A DNA stretch of 64,000 nucleotides, from NCBI RefSeq assembly GCF_000380335.1, contig NC_021149.1, positions 2,904,501 to 2,968,500 of the forward strand. The letters run 5' to 3'. The position numbers and the translations under genes were made by a program. Below the pieces are notes generated by a model. The model saw only the letters and a list, made by a program, of their open reading frames with translations. It did not search any database and was not told the origin of the DNA. The stretch is from Azotobacter vinelandii CA. GTDB taxonomy: Bacteria; Pseudomonadota; Gammaproteobacteria; Pseudomonadales; Pseudomonadaceae. Shown piece by piece: positions 27,346 through 39,618 of this stretch (position 1 is the first letter of the stretch; each line of letters opens with the position of its first letter).

Positions 27346-29127
27346 ATGACTGCAGACAGCGTTCTGTCCATTCCGCCGTACAAGGCCGACGACCAAGACG
27401 TGGTCGCCGAACTCAACTCCCGTTTTGGTGCCGAAACCTTCACCGTACAAAGCACCTGCACGGACATGCCCGTGCTCTGGGTAGCACGGGAAAAACTCAT
27501 CGAAGTCCTGCGCTTCCTGCGCAACCTGCCGCGCCCCTACGTCATGCTGTATGACCTGCATGGCGTCGACGAGCGGCTGCGTACCCAACGCCGCGGCCTG
27601 CCGGAGGCCGACTTCAGCGTCTTCTATCATTTGCTGTCGATCGAACGGAACAGCGACGTGATGATCAAGGTCGCCCTGAAGGAGGGCGACCTCAAGCTAC
27701 CCAGCGCCACCGGCATCTGGCCGAACGCCAACTGGTACGAGCGCGAAATCTGGGACATGTACGGGATCCACATCGAAGGCCACCCGCACCTGACCCGCAT
27801 CCTGATGCCGCCGACCTGGGAAGGCCATCCGCTGCGCAAGGATTATCCGGCCCGCGCCACCGAATTCGACCCTTACAGCCTGTCGGCGGCCAAGCAGGAT
27901 CTGGAGCAGGAAGCCCTGCGCTTCAAGCCCGAGGAGTGGGGCATGAAGCGCGGCGGCGAGCACGAGGACTTCATGTTCCTCAACCTCGGCCCCAACCACC
28001 CGTCCGCCCACGGCGCCTTCCGTATCATTCTGCAACTGGACGGCGAGGAAATCGTCGACTGCGTGCCGGAGATCGGCTATCACCACCGCGGCGCCGAGAA
28101 GATGGCCGAGCGGCAGAGCTGGCACAGCTTCATTCCCTACACCGATCGCATCGACTACCTCGGCGGGGTGATGAACAATCTGCCCTACGTGCTGGCCGTC
28201 GAGAAGCTGGCCGGCATCAAGGTGCCGCAGCGGGTCGACGTGATCCGCGTCATGATGGCGGAGTTCTTCCGCATCCTGAACCACCTCCTCTACCTCGGTA
28301 CCTATATCCAGGACGTCGGCGCCATGACGCCGGTGTTCTTCACCTTCACCGACCGCCAGCGCGCCTACAAGGTGGTCGAGGCCATCACCGGCTTCCGCCT
28401 GCATCCGGCCTGGTACCGCATCGGCGGGGTCGCCCACGACCTGCCGCGCGGCTGGGACGCCCTGGTCAAGGAGTTCGTCGAGTGGATGCCCAAGCGTCTC
28501 GACGAGTACGAGAAGGCGGCACTGCAGAACAGCATCCTGCGCGGCCGCACCATGGACGTGGCCAGGTACGACACCCGGCAGGCACTGGAATGGGGCGTCA
28601 CCGGCGCCGGCCTGCGGGCCACCGGTCTCGACTTCGACCTGCGCAAGGCGCGCCCCTATTCCGGCTACGAGAACTTCGAATTCGAAGTCCCGCTGGCGCA
28701 CAACGGCGACGCCTACGACCGCTGCATGGTCAAGCTGGGCGAGATGCGCCAGAGCCTGCGGATCATCGAGCAGTGCCGGAGGAACATGCCGGAAGGCCCC
28801 TACAAGGCCGACCATCCGTTGACCACGCCGCCACCGAAGGAGCGCACGCTGCAGCACATCGAGACCCTGATCACCCACTTCCTGCAGGTGTCCTGGGGTC
28901 CGGTGATGCCGGCCAACGAATCCTTCCAGATGATCGAGGCGACCAAGGGCATCAACAGCTACTACCTGACCAGCGATGGCAGCACCATGAGCTACCGCAC
29001 GCGCATCCGTACCCCGAGCTACGCCCACCTGCAGCAGATCCCTTCGGTGATCCGCGGCAGCATGGTGGCCGACCTGATCGCCTACCTGGGCAGCATCGAC
29101 TTCGTTATGGCCGACGTGGACCGCTGA
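27346..29127 (+). CDS. nuoC: NADH-quinone oxidoreductase subunit C/D (fused)
   Basis: The 593-residue product fuses NuoC (about residues 1-185, with [29 protein letters not shown]) to NuoD (about 205-593, with [30 protein letters not shown] and ending FVMADVDR). Both are peripheral-arm subunits, and NuoD shapes the quinone site next to NuoB. The fusion is normal in gammaproteobacteria such as E. coli and Pseudomonas. It is separated from nuoE by one base. Confidence 0.97.
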   Translation: MTADSVLSIPPYKADDQDVVAELNSRFGAETFTVQSTCTDMPVLWVAREKLIEVLRFLRNLPRPYVMLYDLHGVDERLRTQRRGLPEADFSVFYHLLSIERNSDVMIKVALKEGDLKLPSATGIWPNANWYEREIWDMYGIHIEGHPHLTRILMPPTWEGHPLRKDYPARATEFDPYSLSAAKQDLEQEALRFKPEEWGMKRGGEHEDFMFLNLGPNHPSAHGAFRIILQLDGEEIVDCVPEIGYHHRGAEKMAERQSWHSFIPYTDRIDYLGGVMNNLPYVLAVEKLAGIKVPQRVDVIRVMMAEFFRILNHLLYLGTYIQDVGAMTPVFFTFTDRQRAYKVVEAITGFRLHPAWYRIGGVAHDLPRGWDALVKEFVEWMPKRLDEYEKAALQNSILRGRTMDVARYDTRQALEWGVTGAGLRATGLDFDLRKARPYSGYENFEFEVPLAHNGDAYDRCMVKLGEMRQSLRIIEQCRRNMPEGPYKADHPLTTPPPKERTLQHIETLITHFLQVSWGPVMPANESFQMIEATKGINSYYLTSDGSTMSYRTRIRTPSYAHLQQIPSVIRGSMVADLIAYLGSIDFVMADVDR

Positions 29128-29128
29128 C

Positions 29129-29623
29129 ATGAATTCAATTATTCAGACCGACCGTTTCGTCCTCAGCGAAACCGAGCGCTCGGCCATCGAGCACGAGACG
29201 CATCACTACGAGGACCCGCGCGCCGCCTCCATCGAGGCGCTGAAGATCGTCCAGAAGCAACGCGGCTGGGTGCCGGACGGCGCCATCCCGGCCATCGGCG
29301 AGATTCTCGGCATCCCGGCCAGCGACGTCGAGGGCGTGGCCACCTTCTATAGCCAGATCTTTCGTGTTCCGGTGGGACGCCACGTGATCCGCGTGTGCGA
29401 CAGCATGACCTGCTTCATCGGTGGCCATGAAACCGTACTCGCCGCCCTCCGCCAGAAACTCGGCATCGTTCCCGGCCAGACCACCCGCGACGGCCGCTTC
29501 ACCCTGTTGCCGGTGTGCTGCCTGGGCAACTGCGACAAGGCCCCGGCCGTGATGATCGACGACGACACCTTCGGCAACCTGACGCCCGAAGGAATAGAAC
29601 AACTGCTGGAGGCCTACCCATGA
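29129..29623 (+). CDS. nuoE: NADH-quinone oxidoreductase subunit E
   Basis: The 164-residue thioredoxin-like subunit carries [2Fe-2S] cluster N1a. Ligands C90 and C95 are in [12 protein letters not shown]131 and C135 in [22 protein letters not shown] is the usual block before the first pair. Its stop overlaps the start of nuoF (ATGA at 29620-29623). Confidence 0.97.
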   Translation: MNSIIQTDRFVLSETERSAIEHETHHYEDPRAASIEALKIVQKQRGWVPDGAIPAIGEILGIPASDVEGVATFYSQIFRVPVGRHVIRVCDSMTCFIGGHETVLAALRQKLGIVPGQTTRDGRFTLLPVCCLGNCDKAPAVMIDDDTFGNLTPEGIEQLLEAYP

Positions 29624-30969
29624 CTCTTACCTCCATCGGTCCCGCCAACCGCACTCCCCGCACGGCGGAAACCCATCCCCTGACCTGGCGCCTGCGCGAA
29701 GACGCCGAACCGGTCTGGCTCGACGAATACCAGCAGAAGAACGGCTATGCCGCGGCGCGCAAGGCGCTCGCCGAACTGTCGCCCGCCGACATCGTCGCCA
29801 TCGTCAAGGACTCCGGCCTCAAGGGACGTGGCGGCGCCGGCTTCGCCACCGGCATCAAATGGGGCCTGATGCCCGCCGATGACTCCATCGACATCCGCTA
29901 CCTGCTGTGCAACGCGGACGAAATGGAGCCGAACACCTGGAAAGACCGACTGCTCATGGAGCAGTTGCCGCACCAGTTGATCGAGGGCATGCTGATCAGC
30001 GCCCGGGCGCTGAAGGCCTATCGCGGTTACATCTTCCTGCGCGGCGAATACATCGATGCCGCCCGCAACCTCAACCGCGCCATTGCCGAAGCCAAGGCCG
30101 CCGGCCTGCTCGGCAAGAACATCCTCGGCAGCGGCTTCGACTTCGAGCTGTTCGTGCACACCGGCGCCGGCCGCTACATCTGCGGCGAAGAAACCGCGCT
30201 GATCAACTCCCTCGAAGGGCGCCGCGCCAACCCGCGCTCCAAGCCGCCCTTCCCGGCCGCCGTCGGCGTCTGGGGCAAGCCGACCTGCGTGAACAACGTC
30301 GAAACCCTGAGCAACGTGCCGGCGATCGTCGGCAACGGCGTCGACTGGTACAAATCCCTGGCCCGGCCCGGCAGCGAGGACATGGGCACCAAGCTGATGG
30401 GCTTCTCCGGCAAGGTGAAGAACCCCGGCCTCTGGGAACTGCCCTTCGGCATCACCGCTCGCGAGCTGTTCGAGGACTATGCCGGCGGCATGCGCGACGG
30501 TTACCGGCTCAAGTGCTGGCAATCGGGCGGAGCCGGCACCGGCTTCCTGCTCCCCGAGCACCTGGACGCACAGATGTATGCCGGCGGCATAGGCAAGGTC
30601 GGCACCCGCATGGGCACCGGCCTGGCTCTGGCGGTGGACGACAGTATCAACATGGTCTCGCTGCTGCGCAATCTGGAGGAGTTCTTCGCCCGCGAATCCT
30701 GCGGCTGGTGCACCCCGTGCCGCGACGGCCTGCCGTGGAGCGTCAAGCTGTTGAGCGCCCTGGAGCGCGGCGAAGGCCAGCCCGGCGACCTGGAGACCCT
30801 GGAGCAACTGGTCAGATTCCTCGGCCCGGGCAAGACCTTCTGCGCCCACGCACCGGGCGCCGTCGAGCCGCTGGGCAGCGCCCTCAAGTACTTCCGTCAG
30901 GAGTTCGAGGCCGGCGTTCGGGGAAGCCCCGTGGAAACACGCCAGAGCATCGCCGCTCCACAGATTTGA
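29620..30969 (+). CDS. nuoF: NADH-quinone oxidoreductase subunit F
   Basis: Binds NADH and FMN and holds [4Fe-4S] cluster N3. The 449-residue product has the NADH-binding GRGGAGF at 70-76, the FMN region [14 protein letters not shown] with [20 protein letters not shown], and the cluster ligands C361, C364, C367 ([12 protein letters not shown]) plus C408 (KTFCAHA). The ATG at 29620 overlaps the nuoE stop. The gap to nuoG is unusually large for this operon (152 bp) and contains a hairpin. Confidence 0.97.
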   Translation: MTLTSIGPANRTPRTAETHPLTWRLREDAEPVWLDEYQQKNGYAAARKALAELSPADIVAIVKDSGLKGRGGAGFATGIKWGLMPADDSIDIRYLLCNADEMEPNTWKDRLLMEQLPHQLIEGMLISARALKAYRGYIFLRGEYIDAARNLNRAIAEAKAAGLLGKNILGSGFDFELFVHTGAGRYICGEETALINSLEGRRANPRSKPPFPAAVGVWGKPTCVNNVETLSNVPAIVGNGVDWYKSLARPGSEDMGTKLMGFSGKVKNPGLWELPFGITARELFEDYAGGMRDGYRLKCWQSGGAGTGFLLPEHLDAQMYAGGIGKVGTRMGTGLALAVDDSINMVSLLRNLEEFFARESCGWCTPCRDGLPWSVKLLSALERGEGQPGDLETLEQLVRFLGPGKTFCAHAPGAVEPLGSALKYFRQEFEAGVRGSPVETRQSIAAPQI

Positions 30970-30985
30970 ATTTGCTCGAAACGCA

Positions 30986-31037
30986 GGTCGGACGGAGCCG
31001 GGGCCCCTCCTGCCCCGTGGACTCTTCCGTCCCGACC
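30986..31037 (+). repeat. Large two-part hairpin between nuoF and nuoG
   Basis: Outer arms GGTCGGACGGA (30986-30996) and TCCGTCCCGACC (31026-31037) pair over 11 bp with one bulged C. Inside, CCGGGG and CCCCG-T-G form a second stem around CCCCTCCTG. No T-run follows. It occupies the only long gap within the later nuo genes. Confidence 0.7.
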
Positions 31038-31121
31038 CGCGTCGGTCGCTGCCACGCGCAGCGCCAGCACCGGATTCCATTAGCCACACCTGCTGCGGCG
31101 GGTATTGAAGAAAACTGAACC

Positions 31122-33833
31122 ATGGCCACTATCCACGTAGACGGCAAGACGTTCGAAGTCGATGGCGCGGACAACCTGCTCCAGGCCTGCCTGTCCCTCG
31201 GACTCGACATTCCCTACTTCTGCTGGCACCCGGCGCTAGGCAGCGTCGGCGCCTGCCGACAATGCGCGGTCAAGCAGTACAACGACGAGAACGACAAACG
31301 CGGTCGCCTCGTCATGTCCTGCATGACCCCCGCCACCGACAACACCTGGATCTCCATCGAGGACGAGGAAGCGAAGCAGTTTCGCGAGAGCGTCGTCGAG
31401 TGGCTGATGACCAACCACCCGCACGACTGTCCGGTGTGCGAGGAAGGCGGTCACTGCCACCTGCAGGACATGACGGTGATGACCGGCCACGCCAGGCGCC
31501 GTTACCGCTTCACCAAGCGCACCCACCAGAACCAGGAGCTAGGCCCCTTCATCGCCCACGAGATGAACCGCTGCATCGCCTGCTACCGCTGCGTGCGCTA
31601 CTACCAGGACTATGCCGGCGGCACCGACCTGGGCGTCTACGGCGCCCATGACAACGTCTACTTCGGCCGCGCCGAGGACGGCGTGCTGGAAAGCGAGTTC
31701 TCCGGCAACCTCACCGAGGTCTGCCCGACCGGGGTGTTCACCGACAAGACCCATTCCGAGCGCTACAACCGCAAGTGGGACATGCAGTTCGCCCCCAGCA
31801 TCTGCCATGGCTGTTCGGTCGGCTGCAACATCAGCCCCGGCGAACGCTACGGCGAGCTGCGCCGCATCGAGAACCGCTACAACGGCTCGGTGAACCACTA
31901 CTTCCTCTGCGACCGCGGCCGTTTCGGCTATGGCTACGTCAACCGCACGGATCGTCCGCGCCAGCCGCTGCTGGGCAACGACAAGCTCGGCATCGACACC
32001 GCCCTCGACCGGGCCGTGGCCCTGCTGAAGGACCGCCGCGTGATCGGCATCGGTTCGCCGCGCGCCAGCCTGGAGAGCAACTTCGCCCTGCACGAACTGG
32101 TCGGTCCCGGCAACTTCTACAGCGGTGTCGCGGCCGGTGAGCAGGAACTGCTGCAACTGGCGCTGCGCATCATGCAGGAAAGCCCGCTGCCGGTTCCCTC
32201 GCTGCGCGAGATCGAAAGCCACGACGCCGTGTTCGTGCTCGGCGAGGACCTGACCCAGACCGCCGCGCGCATCGCCCTGGCCCTGCGCCAGTCGGTCAAG
32301 GTCAAGTCCGAGGAAATGGCCGCCGCCCTCAAGGTCCAGCCCTGGCTGAACGCCGCCGTGCGCAACATCGCCCAGCACGAGTTGAGCCCGCTGTTCATCG
32401 CCAGCCTGTCCGCGACCCGCCTGGATGACGTGGCGGCCGAATGCGTGCATGCCGCACCCGACGATCTGGCCCGTCTCGGTTTCGCCGTGGCCCACGCCAT
32501 CGACGCCGAGGCGCCGGCGGTTGAAGGCCTCGATCCCGAAGCCGCCGCCCTGGCCCAGCGCATCGCCGACGCCCTGCTGGCCGCCAAGCGTCCGCTGCTG
32601 GTCTCCGGTACCTCGCTTGGCTCCAGGGCCCTCCTGGAAGCCGCGGCGAACATCGCCAAGGCCCTGCACAAGCGGCAGAAGAACGCCGCCATCAGCCTGG
32701 TCGTGCCGGAAGCCAACAGCCTGGGCCTGACCCTGTTCGGCGGGGCCCCGCTGGACGCCGCCCTGGAACGGCTCGCCAGCGGCGAGGCCGATGCCGTGGT
32801 GATCCTGGAGAACGATCTCTATCGCCGCATCGAGCCGGCCCGGGTGAATGCCGCCCTGGCCGCCGCGAAGGCGGTGATCGTCGCCGATCACCAGCGTACC
32901 GCCACCGCGGCGCAGGCCCACCTGCTGCTGCCGGCGGCCAGCTTCGCCGAGGCCGACGGCACCCTGGTCAGTCAGGAAGGCCGCGCCCAGCGCTTCTTCC
33001 AGGTCTTCGATCCCAGCTACTACGATGCTGGCAACCTGGTGCGCGAAGGCTGGCGCTGGCTGCACGCCCTGCACAGCACCCTGCAGGGCCGCTCCGTCGA
33101 CTGGACCCAGCTCGATCACGTCACCGAGGCCTGCGCCGATGCCCGTCCGCAACTGGCCGGCATCCGCGACGCCGCCCCGAACGCCGCGTTCCGCATCAAG
33201 GGCCTGAAGCTGGCCCGCGAGCCGCATCGCTACAGCGGCCGCACCGCCATGCGCGCCAACATCAGCGTGCACGAACCGCGTGTGCCGCAGGACCAGGACA
33301 GCCCCTTCGCCTTCTCCATGGAGGGCTACGCCGGCAGCAACGAGAATCGCCAGCAGATTCCCTTCGCCTGGTCGCCGGGCTGGAACTCCCCGCAGGCCTG
33401 GAACAAGTTCCAGGACGAAGTGGGCGGCCACCTGCGCGCCGGCGATCCGGGCATCCGCCTGATCGAGGCCCAGGGTGACCGTCTGGCATGGTTCAGCGAG
33501 CCGCCGCGGGCGTTCGACCCGCCCCAAGGCCACTGGCAGGTGGTGCCCATCCATCACCTGTTCGGCAGCGAGGAGACCACCGCGCGCGCCGAGCCCATCC
33601 AGGAACGCATCCCGCAGCCCTACGTGGCCCTGGCCAAGGCCGAGGCCGAACGCCTCGGGGTCAACGAAGGCGCCCTGCTCGGCCTGCGCATCGAGGGCGT
33701 GGAACTGCGCCTGCCGTTGCGTCTGGACGAAAACCTGGGTACCGGCCTGGTGGCCCTGCCCGCCGGCCTGCCGGGCATTCCCGCCGCACTCTTCGGCCGT
33801 CTGGCCAGCGATCTGCAGGAGGCTGCGCAATGA
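31122..33833 (+). CDS. nuoG: NADH-quinone oxidoreductase subunit G
   Basis: Largest peripheral subunit, carrying several Fe-S clusters. The 903-residue product begins with a ferredoxin-like [2Fe-2S] domain ([19 protein letters not shown], then VMSCMTP). A His/Cys-ligated [4Fe-4S] region ([19 protein letters not shown]) and a further [4Fe-4S] set ([14 protein letters not shown], then EVCPTGVF) come next. The C-terminal part is molybdopterin-oxidoreductase-like, with the extra cluster motif [10 protein letters not shown] near residue 230. Its stop overlaps nuoH (ATGA). Confidence 0.97.
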   Translation: MATIHVDGKTFEVDGADNLLQACLSLGLDIPYFCWHPALGSVGACRQCAVKQYNDENDKRGRLVMSCMTPATDNTWISIEDEEAKQFRESVVEWLMTNHPHDCPVCEEGGHCHLQDMTVMTGHARRRYRFTKRTHQNQELGPFIAHEMNRCIACYRCVRYYQDYAGGTDLGVYGAHDNVYFGRAEDGVLESEFSGNLTEVCPTGVFTDKTHSERYNRKWDMQFAPSICHGCSVGCNISPGERYGELRRIENRYNGSVNHYFLCDRGRFGYGYVNRTDRPRQPLLGNDKLGIDTALDRAVALLKDRRVIGIGSPRASLESNFALHELVGPGNFYSGVAAGEQELLQLALRIMQESPLPVPSLREIESHDAVFVLGEDLTQTAARIALALRQSVKVKSEEMAAALKVQPWLNAAVRNIAQHELSPLFIASLSATRLDDVAAECVHAAPDDLARLGFAVAHAIDAEAPAVEGLDPEAAALAQRIADALLAAKRPLLVSGTSLGSRALLEAAANIAKALHKRQKNAAISLVVPEANSLGLTLFGGAPLDAALERLASGEADAVVILENDLYRRIEPARVNAALAAAKAVIVADHQRTATAAQAHLLLPAASFAEADGTLVSQEGRAQRFFQVFDPSYYDAGNLVREGWRWLHALHSTLQGRSVDWTQLDHVTEACADARPQLAGIRDAAPNAAFRIKGLKLAREPHRYSGRTAMRANISVHEPRVPQDQDSPFAFSMEGYAGSNENRQQIPFAWSPGWNSPQAWNKFQDEVGGHLRAGDPGIRLIEAQGDRLAWFSEPPRAFDPPQGHWQVVPIHHLFGSEETTARAEPIQERIPQPYVALAKAEAERLGVNEGALLGLRIEGVELRLPLRLDENLGTGLVALPAGLPGIPAALFGRLASDLQEAAQ

Positions 33834-34819
33834 GCTGGATCACCCCCGAACTCATCGAGATCGTCGTCGCCATCCTCAAGGCCATCGTCATCCTGCTGGT
33901 GGTGGTGGTCTGCGGCGCCCTGCTCAGCTTCATCGAGCGCCGTCTGCTCGGCCTCTGGCAGGATCGCTACGGTCCCAACCGGGTCGGCCCGTTCGGCATG
34001 TTCCAGCTCGGCGCGGACATGCTGAAAATGTTCTTCAAGGAGGACTGGACGCCGCCGTTCGCCGACAGGCTGATCTTCACCCTGGCGCCGATCGTCGCGA
34101 TGAGCGCCCTGCTGATGGCCTTCGCGGTGGTCCCGGTGACGCCGACCTGGGGCGTGGCCGATCTCAACATCGGCCTGCTGTTCTTCTTCGCCATGGCCGG
34201 CCTCGCGGTCTACGCGGTGCTCTTCGCCGGCTGGTCGAGCAACAACAAGTTCGCCCTGCTCGGCAGCCTGCGCGCCTCGGCCCAGACCATCTCCTACGAG
34301 GTGTTCATGGCCCTGGCGCTGATGGGCATAGTCGCCCAGACCGGCTCCTTCAACATGCGCGACATCGTCGAATACCAGGCGCAGCACACCTGGTTCATCA
34401 TTCCGCAGTTCCTCGGCTTCTGCACCTTCTTCATCGCCGGCGTCGCGGTGACCCACCGCCACCCCTTCGACCAGCCGGAGGCCGAACAGGAACTGGCCGA
34501 TGGCTACCATATCGAATACGCGGGCATGAAATGGGGCATGTTCTTCGTCGGCGAGTACATCGGCATCGTGCTGATTTCGGCACTGCTGGTGACCCTGTTC
34601 TTCGGTGGCTGGCACGGCCCGTTCGGCATCCTGCCGCAACTGTCCTTCATCTGGTTCGCCCTGAAGACGGCCTTCTTCATCATGCTGTTCATCCTGCTGC
34701 GCGCTTCCCTGCCGCGCCCGCGCTATGACCAGGTGATGGCTTTCAGTTGGAAGTTCTGCCTGCCCCTGACCCTGCTCAACCTGCTGGTGACCGGCGCGTT
34801 CGTGCTGGCGGCCCAGTAA
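33830..34819 (+). CDS. nuoH: NADH-quinone oxidoreductase subunit H
   Basis: Membrane subunit forming much of the quinone chamber. The 329-residue product has about eight hydrophobic segments and the conserved [21 protein letters not shown] loop. [13 protein letters not shown] and [24 protein letters not shown] follow, the acidic loop facing the quinone site. The ATG at 33830 overlaps the nuoG stop. Confidence 0.97.
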   Translation: MSWITPELIEIVVAILKAIVILLVVVVCGALLSFIERRLLGLWQDRYGPNRVGPFGMFQLGADMLKMFFKEDWTPPFADRLIFTLAPIVAMSALLMAFAVVPVTPTWGVADLNIGLLFFFAMAGLAVYAVLFAGWSSNNKFALLGSLRASAQTISYEVFMALALMGIVAQTGSFNMRDIVEYQAQHTWFIIPQFLGFCTFFIAGVAVTHRHPFDQPEAEQELADGYHIEYAGMKWGMFFVGEYIGIVLISALLVTLFFGGWHGPFGILPQLSFIWFALKTAFFIMLFILLRASLPRPRYDQVMAFSWKFCLPLTLLNLLVTGAFVLAAQ

Positions 34820-34833
34820 GGAGAAGACACGTC

Positions 34834-35382
34834 ATGTTCAAATACATCGGAGAAGTGCTGTACGGCACCTTCACCCAGTTGCGCAGCCTGGTGATGGTGT
34901 TCTCCCACGCCTTCCGCAAGCGCGACACCCTGCAGTATCCGGAAGAACCCGTCTACCTGCCCCCGCGCTATCGCGGCCGCATCGTTCTGACCCGCGACCC
35001 CGACGGCGAGGAGCGCTGCGTGGCCTGCAACCTCTGCGCGGTGGCCTGCCCGGTCGGCTGCATTTCCCTGCAGAAGGCCGAGAAGGAAGACGGCCGCTGG
35101 TATCCGGAATTCTTCCGCATCAACTTCTCGCGCTGCATCTTCTGCGGCCTTTGCGAGGAGGCCTGCCCGACCACGGCGATCCAACTCACCCCGGACTTCG
35201 AGATGTCCGAGTACAAGCGCCAGGAACTGGTCTACGAGAAGCAGGACCTGCTGATCTCCGGCCCCGGCAAATACCCGGACTACAACTTCTACCGCGTGGC
35301 GGGCATGGCGATCGCCGGCAAGCCGAAAGGCGCCGCGCAGAACGAAGCCGAGCCGATCAACGTGAAAGGCCTGCTGCCTTAA
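34834..35382 (+). CDS. nuoI: NADH-quinone oxidoreductase subunit I
   Basis: Carries [4Fe-4S] clusters N6a and N6b on the path to N2. The 182-residue product has two ferredoxin motifs: C62, C65, C68, C72 ([16 protein letters not shown]) and C101, C104, C107, C111 ([15 protein letters not shown]). The ATG at 34834 follows AAGGAG. The frame is open upstream inside nuoH, but this start gives the family length. Confidence 0.97.
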   Translation: MFKYIGEVLYGTFTQLRSLVMVFSHAFRKRDTLQYPEEPVYLPPRYRGRIVLTRDPDGEERCVACNLCAVACPVGCISLQKAEKEDGRWYPEFFRINFSRCIFCGLCEEACPTTAIQLTPDFEMSEYKRQELVYEKQDLLISGPGKYPDYNFYRVAGMAIAGKPKGAAQNEAEPINVKGLLP

Positions 35383-35395
35383 GGACCCAGGAAAG

Positions 35396-35896
35396 ATGGA
35401 ATTCGCGTTCTACCTCAGTGCCGGGTTCGCCGTGGCGTCCACCCTGCGGGTGATCACCCACACCAACCCCGTGCATGCCCTGCTCTATCTGATCGTTTCC
35501 CTGCTGGCGGTAGCCATGTGTTTCTTCAGCCTCGGCGCTCCCTTCGCCGGCGTGCTGGAAATCATCGTCTACGCCGGCGCCATCATGGTGCTCTTCGTCT
35601 TCGTGGTGATGATGCTCAACCTCGGCCCGGCCGTCGCCGAACAGGAACGGCAATGGCTGAAACCGGGCATCTGGGCCGGACCGACGCTGCTCTCCGTCCT
35701 GCTGCTGGTACAGCTGCTGTACGTGCTGTTCGGCACCTCGGACGGCGCCCTGGTCGGCCAGCAGACGGTGGATGCCAAAGCCGTGGGCACCGCCCTGTAC
35801 GGCCCCTACCTGCTGGCCGTGGAGCTGGCGTCCATGCTGCTGCTCGCCGCGCTGGTCGCCGCCTATCACCTCGGCCGCCGCGAAGCCAAGGAGTGA
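35396..35896 (+). CDS. nuoJ: NADH-quinone oxidoreductase subunit J
   Basis: The 166-residue membrane subunit has five hydrophobic segments, with the characteristic [21 protein letters not shown] (third helix with a pi-bulge in known structures) near residue 55. It begins 13 bp after nuoI, with AGGAAAG upstream, and ends 4 bp before nuoK. Confidence 0.96.
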   Translation: MEFAFYLSAGFAVASTLRVITHTNPVHALLYLIVSLLAVAMCFFSLGAPFAGVLEIIVYAGAIMVLFVFVVMMLNLGPAVAEQERQWLKPGIWAGPTLLSVLLLVQLLYVLFGTSDGALVGQQTVDAKAVGTALYGPYLLAVELASMLLLAALVAAYHLGRREAKE

Positions 35897-35900
35897 CCCG

Positions 35901-36209
35901 ATGAATGCAATTCCCATGGAGCACGGCCTGGCGCTGTCCGGCGTGCTGTTCAGCCTCGGCCTGATCGGCCTGATGGTACGGCGCAACATCCTGTTCGTAC
36001 TGATGAGTCTGGAAGTCATGATGAACGCGGCCGCCCTGGCCTTCGTGGTCGCCGGCAGCCGCTGGGCGCAGGCCGACGGGCAGATCATGTTCATTCTGGT
36101 GATCACCCTGGCAGCCGCCGAGGCCAGCATCGGCCTGGCGATCCTGCTGCAGTTGCATCGCCGCTTCCATACCCTCGATATCGACGCTGCCAGCGAGATG
36201 CGCGGATGA
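35901..36209 (+). CDS. nuoK: NADH-quinone oxidoreductase subunit K
   Basis: The 102-residue, three-helix antiporter-like subunit has the conserved [14 protein letters not shown] (membrane Glu near residue 38) and [14 protein letters not shown] (second Glu near 74), which connect the proton channels. I chose the ATG at 35901, after GGAGTG. Its stop overlaps the nuoL start (ATGA). Confidence 0.96.
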   Translation: MNAIPMEHGLALSGVLFSLGLIGLMVRRNILFVLMSLEVMMNAAALAFVVAGSRWAQADGQIMFILVITLAAAEASIGLAILLQLHRRFHTLDIDAASEMRG

Positions 36210-38053
36210 ACCTACTATTCCTTACCTGTCTGTTTCCGCTGATCGGCTGGCTGCTGCTGGCCTTCTCCCGCGGACGCCTTTCCGAAAACCTGTCGGCGCT
36301 GATCGGCGTCGGCTCCGTAGGCCTCTCGGCCCTGACCGCCGCCAACGTCATCTGGCAGTTCCACAGCGCTCCGCCGGAAGGCGGCGTCTTCACCCAGACG
36401 CTGTGGCAGTGGATGAGCGTGGACGGCTTCGCGCCGAGCTTCACCCTCTACCTGGACGGCCTTTCGGTCACCATGCTCGGCGTGGTCACCGGCGTGGGCT
36501 TCCTGATCCACCTGTTCGCCAGTTGGTACATGCGCGGTGAAGAGGGCTACTCGCGCTTCTTCGCCTATACCAACCTGTTCATCGCCAGCATGCTGTTCCT
36601 GGTGCTGGGCGACAACCTGCTGTTCCTCTACTTCGGCTGGGAAGGCGTGGGGCTGTGCTCCTACCTGCTGATCGGCTTCTACTACCACGAACGCAAGAAC
36701 GGCAACGCGGCGCTCAAGGCCTTCATCGTCACCCGCATCGGCGACGTGTTCATGGCCATCGGCCTGTTCATCCTGTTCTTCAATCTCGGCACCCTGAACA
36801 TCCAGGAGCTGGTCGGCCTGGCTGCGCAGAAATACGCGGAAGGCGACAACTGGCTGTGGATCGCCACCCTGATGCTGCTCGGCGGCGCGGTCGGCAAGTC
36901 CGCCCAACTGCCACTGCAGACCTGGCTGGCCGACGCCATGGCCGGCCCGACCCCGGTTTCGGCGCTGATCCACGCGGCGACCATGGTGACCGCCGGCGTC
37001 TATCTGATCGCCCGGACCCATGGCCTCTACCTGCTGACCCCGGAGATCCTCGACCTGGTCGGCATCGTCGGCGGCCTGACCCTGCTGCTGGCCGGCTTCG
37101 CCGCCCTGGTGCAGACCGACATCAAGCGTGTCCTCGCCTACTCGACCATGAGCCAGATCGGCTACATGTTCCTCGCCCTGGGCGTCGGTGCCTGGGACGC
37201 GGCGATCTTCCACCTGATGACCCACGCTTTCTTCAAGGCCCTGCTGTTCCTCGCTTCCGGCTCGGTGATCCTCGCCTGCCACCACGAACAGAACATCTTC
37301 AAGATGGGCGGCCTGCGCAAGAAGCTGCCGCTGGCCTACGCCAGCTTCCTGGTCGGCGGCGCGGCGCTGGCCGCCCTGCCGCTGCTGACCGCGGGCTTCT
37401 ACTCCAAGGACGAAATCCTCTGGGAAGCCTACGCCAGCGGTCGCGTCCTGCTGCTCTTCGCCGGTCTGGCCGGTGCCTTCCTGACCTCCCTGTACACCTT
37501 CCGGCTGATCTTCATCGCCTTCCATGGCGAGGCCAAGGGCGAGGTGCATGAAGGACACGGCATCGCCCACAACCTGCCGCTCGTGGTGCTGATCGTCCTG
37601 TCCACCTTCATCGGCGCCTGGATAGTGCCGCCGCTGCACGGCGTGCTGCCGGAAAGCGCCGGCCATGCCGGTGGCGGGGCCAAGCACGTGCTGGAAGTCA
37701 TCTCCGCCGTCGTCGCGCTGGCCGGTATCGCCTTCGCCGCGCGCCTCTATCTGGGCGACCGGCAACTGCTCGACGGCATCGCCCGGAGCGAGCCGGCGCG
37801 CCAGTTGATCCCCCTGTGGTATGCCGCCTGGGGCTTCGACTGGCTCTACGACCGCCTGTTCGTCACTCCCTACCTGCAGCTCTGCCGCCTGCTCGGTCGC
37901 GACCCCATCGACCGTGGCATCAGCGTGATTCCGCGCCTGGCGCGCGACGGTCACGGGGTTTTGAGTCGCAGCGAGACCGGCCAGTTGCGCTGGTATGCCG
38001 GCTCCATCGTCGGCGGTGCCGTGCTGCTGCTCGGCATCGTGCTGTTGGCCTGA
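36206..38053 (+). CDS. nuoL: NADH-quinone oxidoreductase subunit L
   Basis: Distal antiporter-like proton pump with the long lateral helix. The 615-residue product has many hydrophobic segments and the conserved [19 protein letters not shown] (membrane Glu), [31 protein letters not shown] and [17 protein letters not shown] blocks. The ATG at 36206 overlaps nuoK. nuoM follows 27 bp later. Confidence 0.97.
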   Translation: MNLLFLTCLFPLIGWLLLAFSRGRLSENLSALIGVGSVGLSALTAANVIWQFHSAPPEGGVFTQTLWQWMSVDGFAPSFTLYLDGLSVTMLGVVTGVGFLIHLFASWYMRGEEGYSRFFAYTNLFIASMLFLVLGDNLLFLYFGWEGVGLCSYLLIGFYYHERKNGNAALKAFIVTRIGDVFMAIGLFILFFNLGTLNIQELVGLAAQKYAEGDNWLWIATLMLLGGAVGKSAQLPLQTWLADAMAGPTPVSALIHAATMVTAGVYLIARTHGLYLLTPEILDLVGIVGGLTLLLAGFAALVQTDIKRVLAYSTMSQIGYMFLALGVGAWDAAIFHLMTHAFFKALLFLASGSVILACHHEQNIFKMGGLRKKLPLAYASFLVGGAALAALPLLTAGFYSKDEILWEAYASGRVLLLFAGLAGAFLTSLYTFRLIFIAFHGEAKGEVHEGHGIAHNLPLVVLIVLSTFIGAWIVPPLHGVLPESAGHAGGGAKHVLEVISAVVALAGIAFAARLYLGDRQLLDGIARSEPARQLIPLWYAAWGFDWLYDRLFVTPYLQLCRLLGRDPIDRGISVIPRLARDGHGVLSRSETGQLRWYAGSIVGGAVLLLGIVLLA

Positions 38054-38080
38054 CATTTTGCGAAAGGAATTGAGCCCGTC

Positions 38081-39610
38081 ATGATTCTGCCCTGGCTGAT
38101 CCTGATCCCCTTCATCGGCGGCCTGCTGTGCTGGCAAGGTGAGCGCTTCGGCACCACCCTGCCGCGCTGGATCGCGCTGCTGACCATGTCCCTGCTGCTG
38201 GTTCTCGGCCTCTGGCTGTGGGCCACCGGGGACTATACCCTGGCCCCCGCACCGGGAGCCGCCCCCCTCTGGACCTCCGAGTTCCGGCTGAGCTGGATCG
38301 AGCGTTTCGGTATCGAAGTACACCTGGCCCTCGATGGCCTGTCGATACTGATGGTGGTTCTCACCGGCCTGCTCGGCGTGCTTTCGGTCCTCTGCTCCTG
38401 GAAGGAAATCCAGCAGAAGGTCGGTTTCTTCCACCTCAACCTGATGTGGATTCTCGGTGGCGTGGTCGGCGTCTTCCTGGCCGTCGACCTGTTCCTGTTC
38501 TTCTTCTTCTGGGAAATGATGCTGGTGCCGATGTACTTCCTCATCGCGCTCTGGGGTCATAGCGGCAGTACGGGCAGCACCCGGATCACCGCCGCCACCA
38601 AGTTCTTCATCTTCACCCAGGCCAGCGGCCTGGTCATGCTGGTGGCCATCCTCGGCCTGGTGTTCGTCCACTACAGCCAGACCGGCGTACTCACCTTCAA
38701 CTACGCCGATCTGCTGAAGACCCAGTTGGAGCCGGGCACCGAGTTCCTGCTGATGCTCGGCTTCTTCATCTCCTTCGCGGTGAAGTTCCCGGTGATCCCG
38801 GTCCACTCCTGGCTGCCCGACGCCCATGCCCAGGCGCCGACCGCCGGTTCCGTGGACCTCGCCGGCATCCTGCTGAAGACCGCCGCCTACGGCCTGCTGC
38901 GCTTCGCCCTGCCGCTGTTCCCCAACGCCTCGGCCGAATTCGCGCCGATCGCCATGGGCCTCGGCGTGTTCGCCATCGTCTACGGCGCCCTGGTGTCCTT
39001 CGCGCAGACCGACATCAAGCGCCTGGTGGCCTATTCCAGCGTGTCGCACATGGGCTTCATCCTGATCGCCATCTACTCCGGCAGCCAGATCGCCCTGCAG
39101 GGCGCCGTGGTGCAGATGATCGCCCACGGCCTCTCCGCCGCCGCGCTGTTCATCCTCTGCGGCCAGCTCTACGAACGCCTGCACACCCGCGACATGCGCG
39201 AGATGGGCGGCATCTGGGGACGCATGCCCTGGCTGCCGGCGGTCAGCCTGTTCTTCGCCGCCGCCGCGCTCGGCCTGCCGGGCACCGGCAACTTCGTCGG
39301 CGAATTCCTGGTCCTGATCGGCACCTTCCCGCAGGCGCCGTGGATCACCGTGCTGGCCTCCACCGGCTTGGTGCTCGGCTCGGTCTACTCGCTGATCATG
39401 ATCCACCGCGCCTACTTCGGCCCGGCCAGGGCGGAAGGCGCCCTGCTCGGTCTGAACACCCGCGAACTGAGCATGGTGCTCGGCCTGGCAGGATTGCTGA
39501 TCCTCCTCGGCGTCTACCCGCAGCCGGTTCTCGACACTTCCGCCGCCAGCATGCAAGGCGTGCAGCAGTGGCTGAGCACCGCCCTCACCCAACTCGTTTC
39601 GGCCCGGTAA
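38081..39610 (+). CDS. nuoM: NADH-quinone oxidoreductase subunit M
   Basis: Antiporter-like proton pump, 509 residues. It shows [19 protein letters not shown] (membrane Glu), [24 protein letters not shown], and [19 protein letters not shown]. The ATG at 38081 gives the usual [14 protein letters not shown] start. nuoN starts 8 bp after the stop. Confidence 0.97.
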   Translation: MILPWLILIPFIGGLLCWQGERFGTTLPRWIALLTMSLLLVLGLWLWATGDYTLAPAPGAAPLWTSEFRLSWIERFGIEVHLALDGLSILMVVLTGLLGVLSVLCSWKEIQQKVGFFHLNLMWILGGVVGVFLAVDLFLFFFFWEMMLVPMYFLIALWGHSGSTGSTRITAATKFFIFTQASGLVMLVAILGLVFVHYSQTGVLTFNYADLLKTQLEPGTEFLLMLGFFISFAVKFPVIPVHSWLPDAHAQAPTAGSVDLAGILLKTAAYGLLRFALPLFPNASAEFAPIAMGLGVFAIVYGALVSFAQTDIKRLVAYSSVSHMGFILIAIYSGSQIALQGAVVQMIAHGLSAAALFILCGQLYERLHTRDMREMGGIWGRMPWLPAVSLFFAAAALGLPGTGNFVGEFLVLIGTFPQAPWITVLASTGLVLGSVYSLIMIHRAYFGPARAEGALLGLNTRELSMVLGLAGLLILLGVYPQPVLDTSAASMQGVQQWLSTALTQLVSAR

Positions 39611-39618
39611 GTAGAGCC

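Noticed and set aside
27346-29127. nuoC-nuoD fusion as a novelty
   Set aside because: The fused form is standard in gammaproteobacteria.
36215-39592. Long minus-strand open frame (over 1100 codons) opposite nuoL-nuoM
   Set aside because: Composition (Gln/Glu/Gly/His/Asp-rich) is the mirror of hydrophobic membrane codons. NuoL and NuoM are unambiguous on the plus strand.
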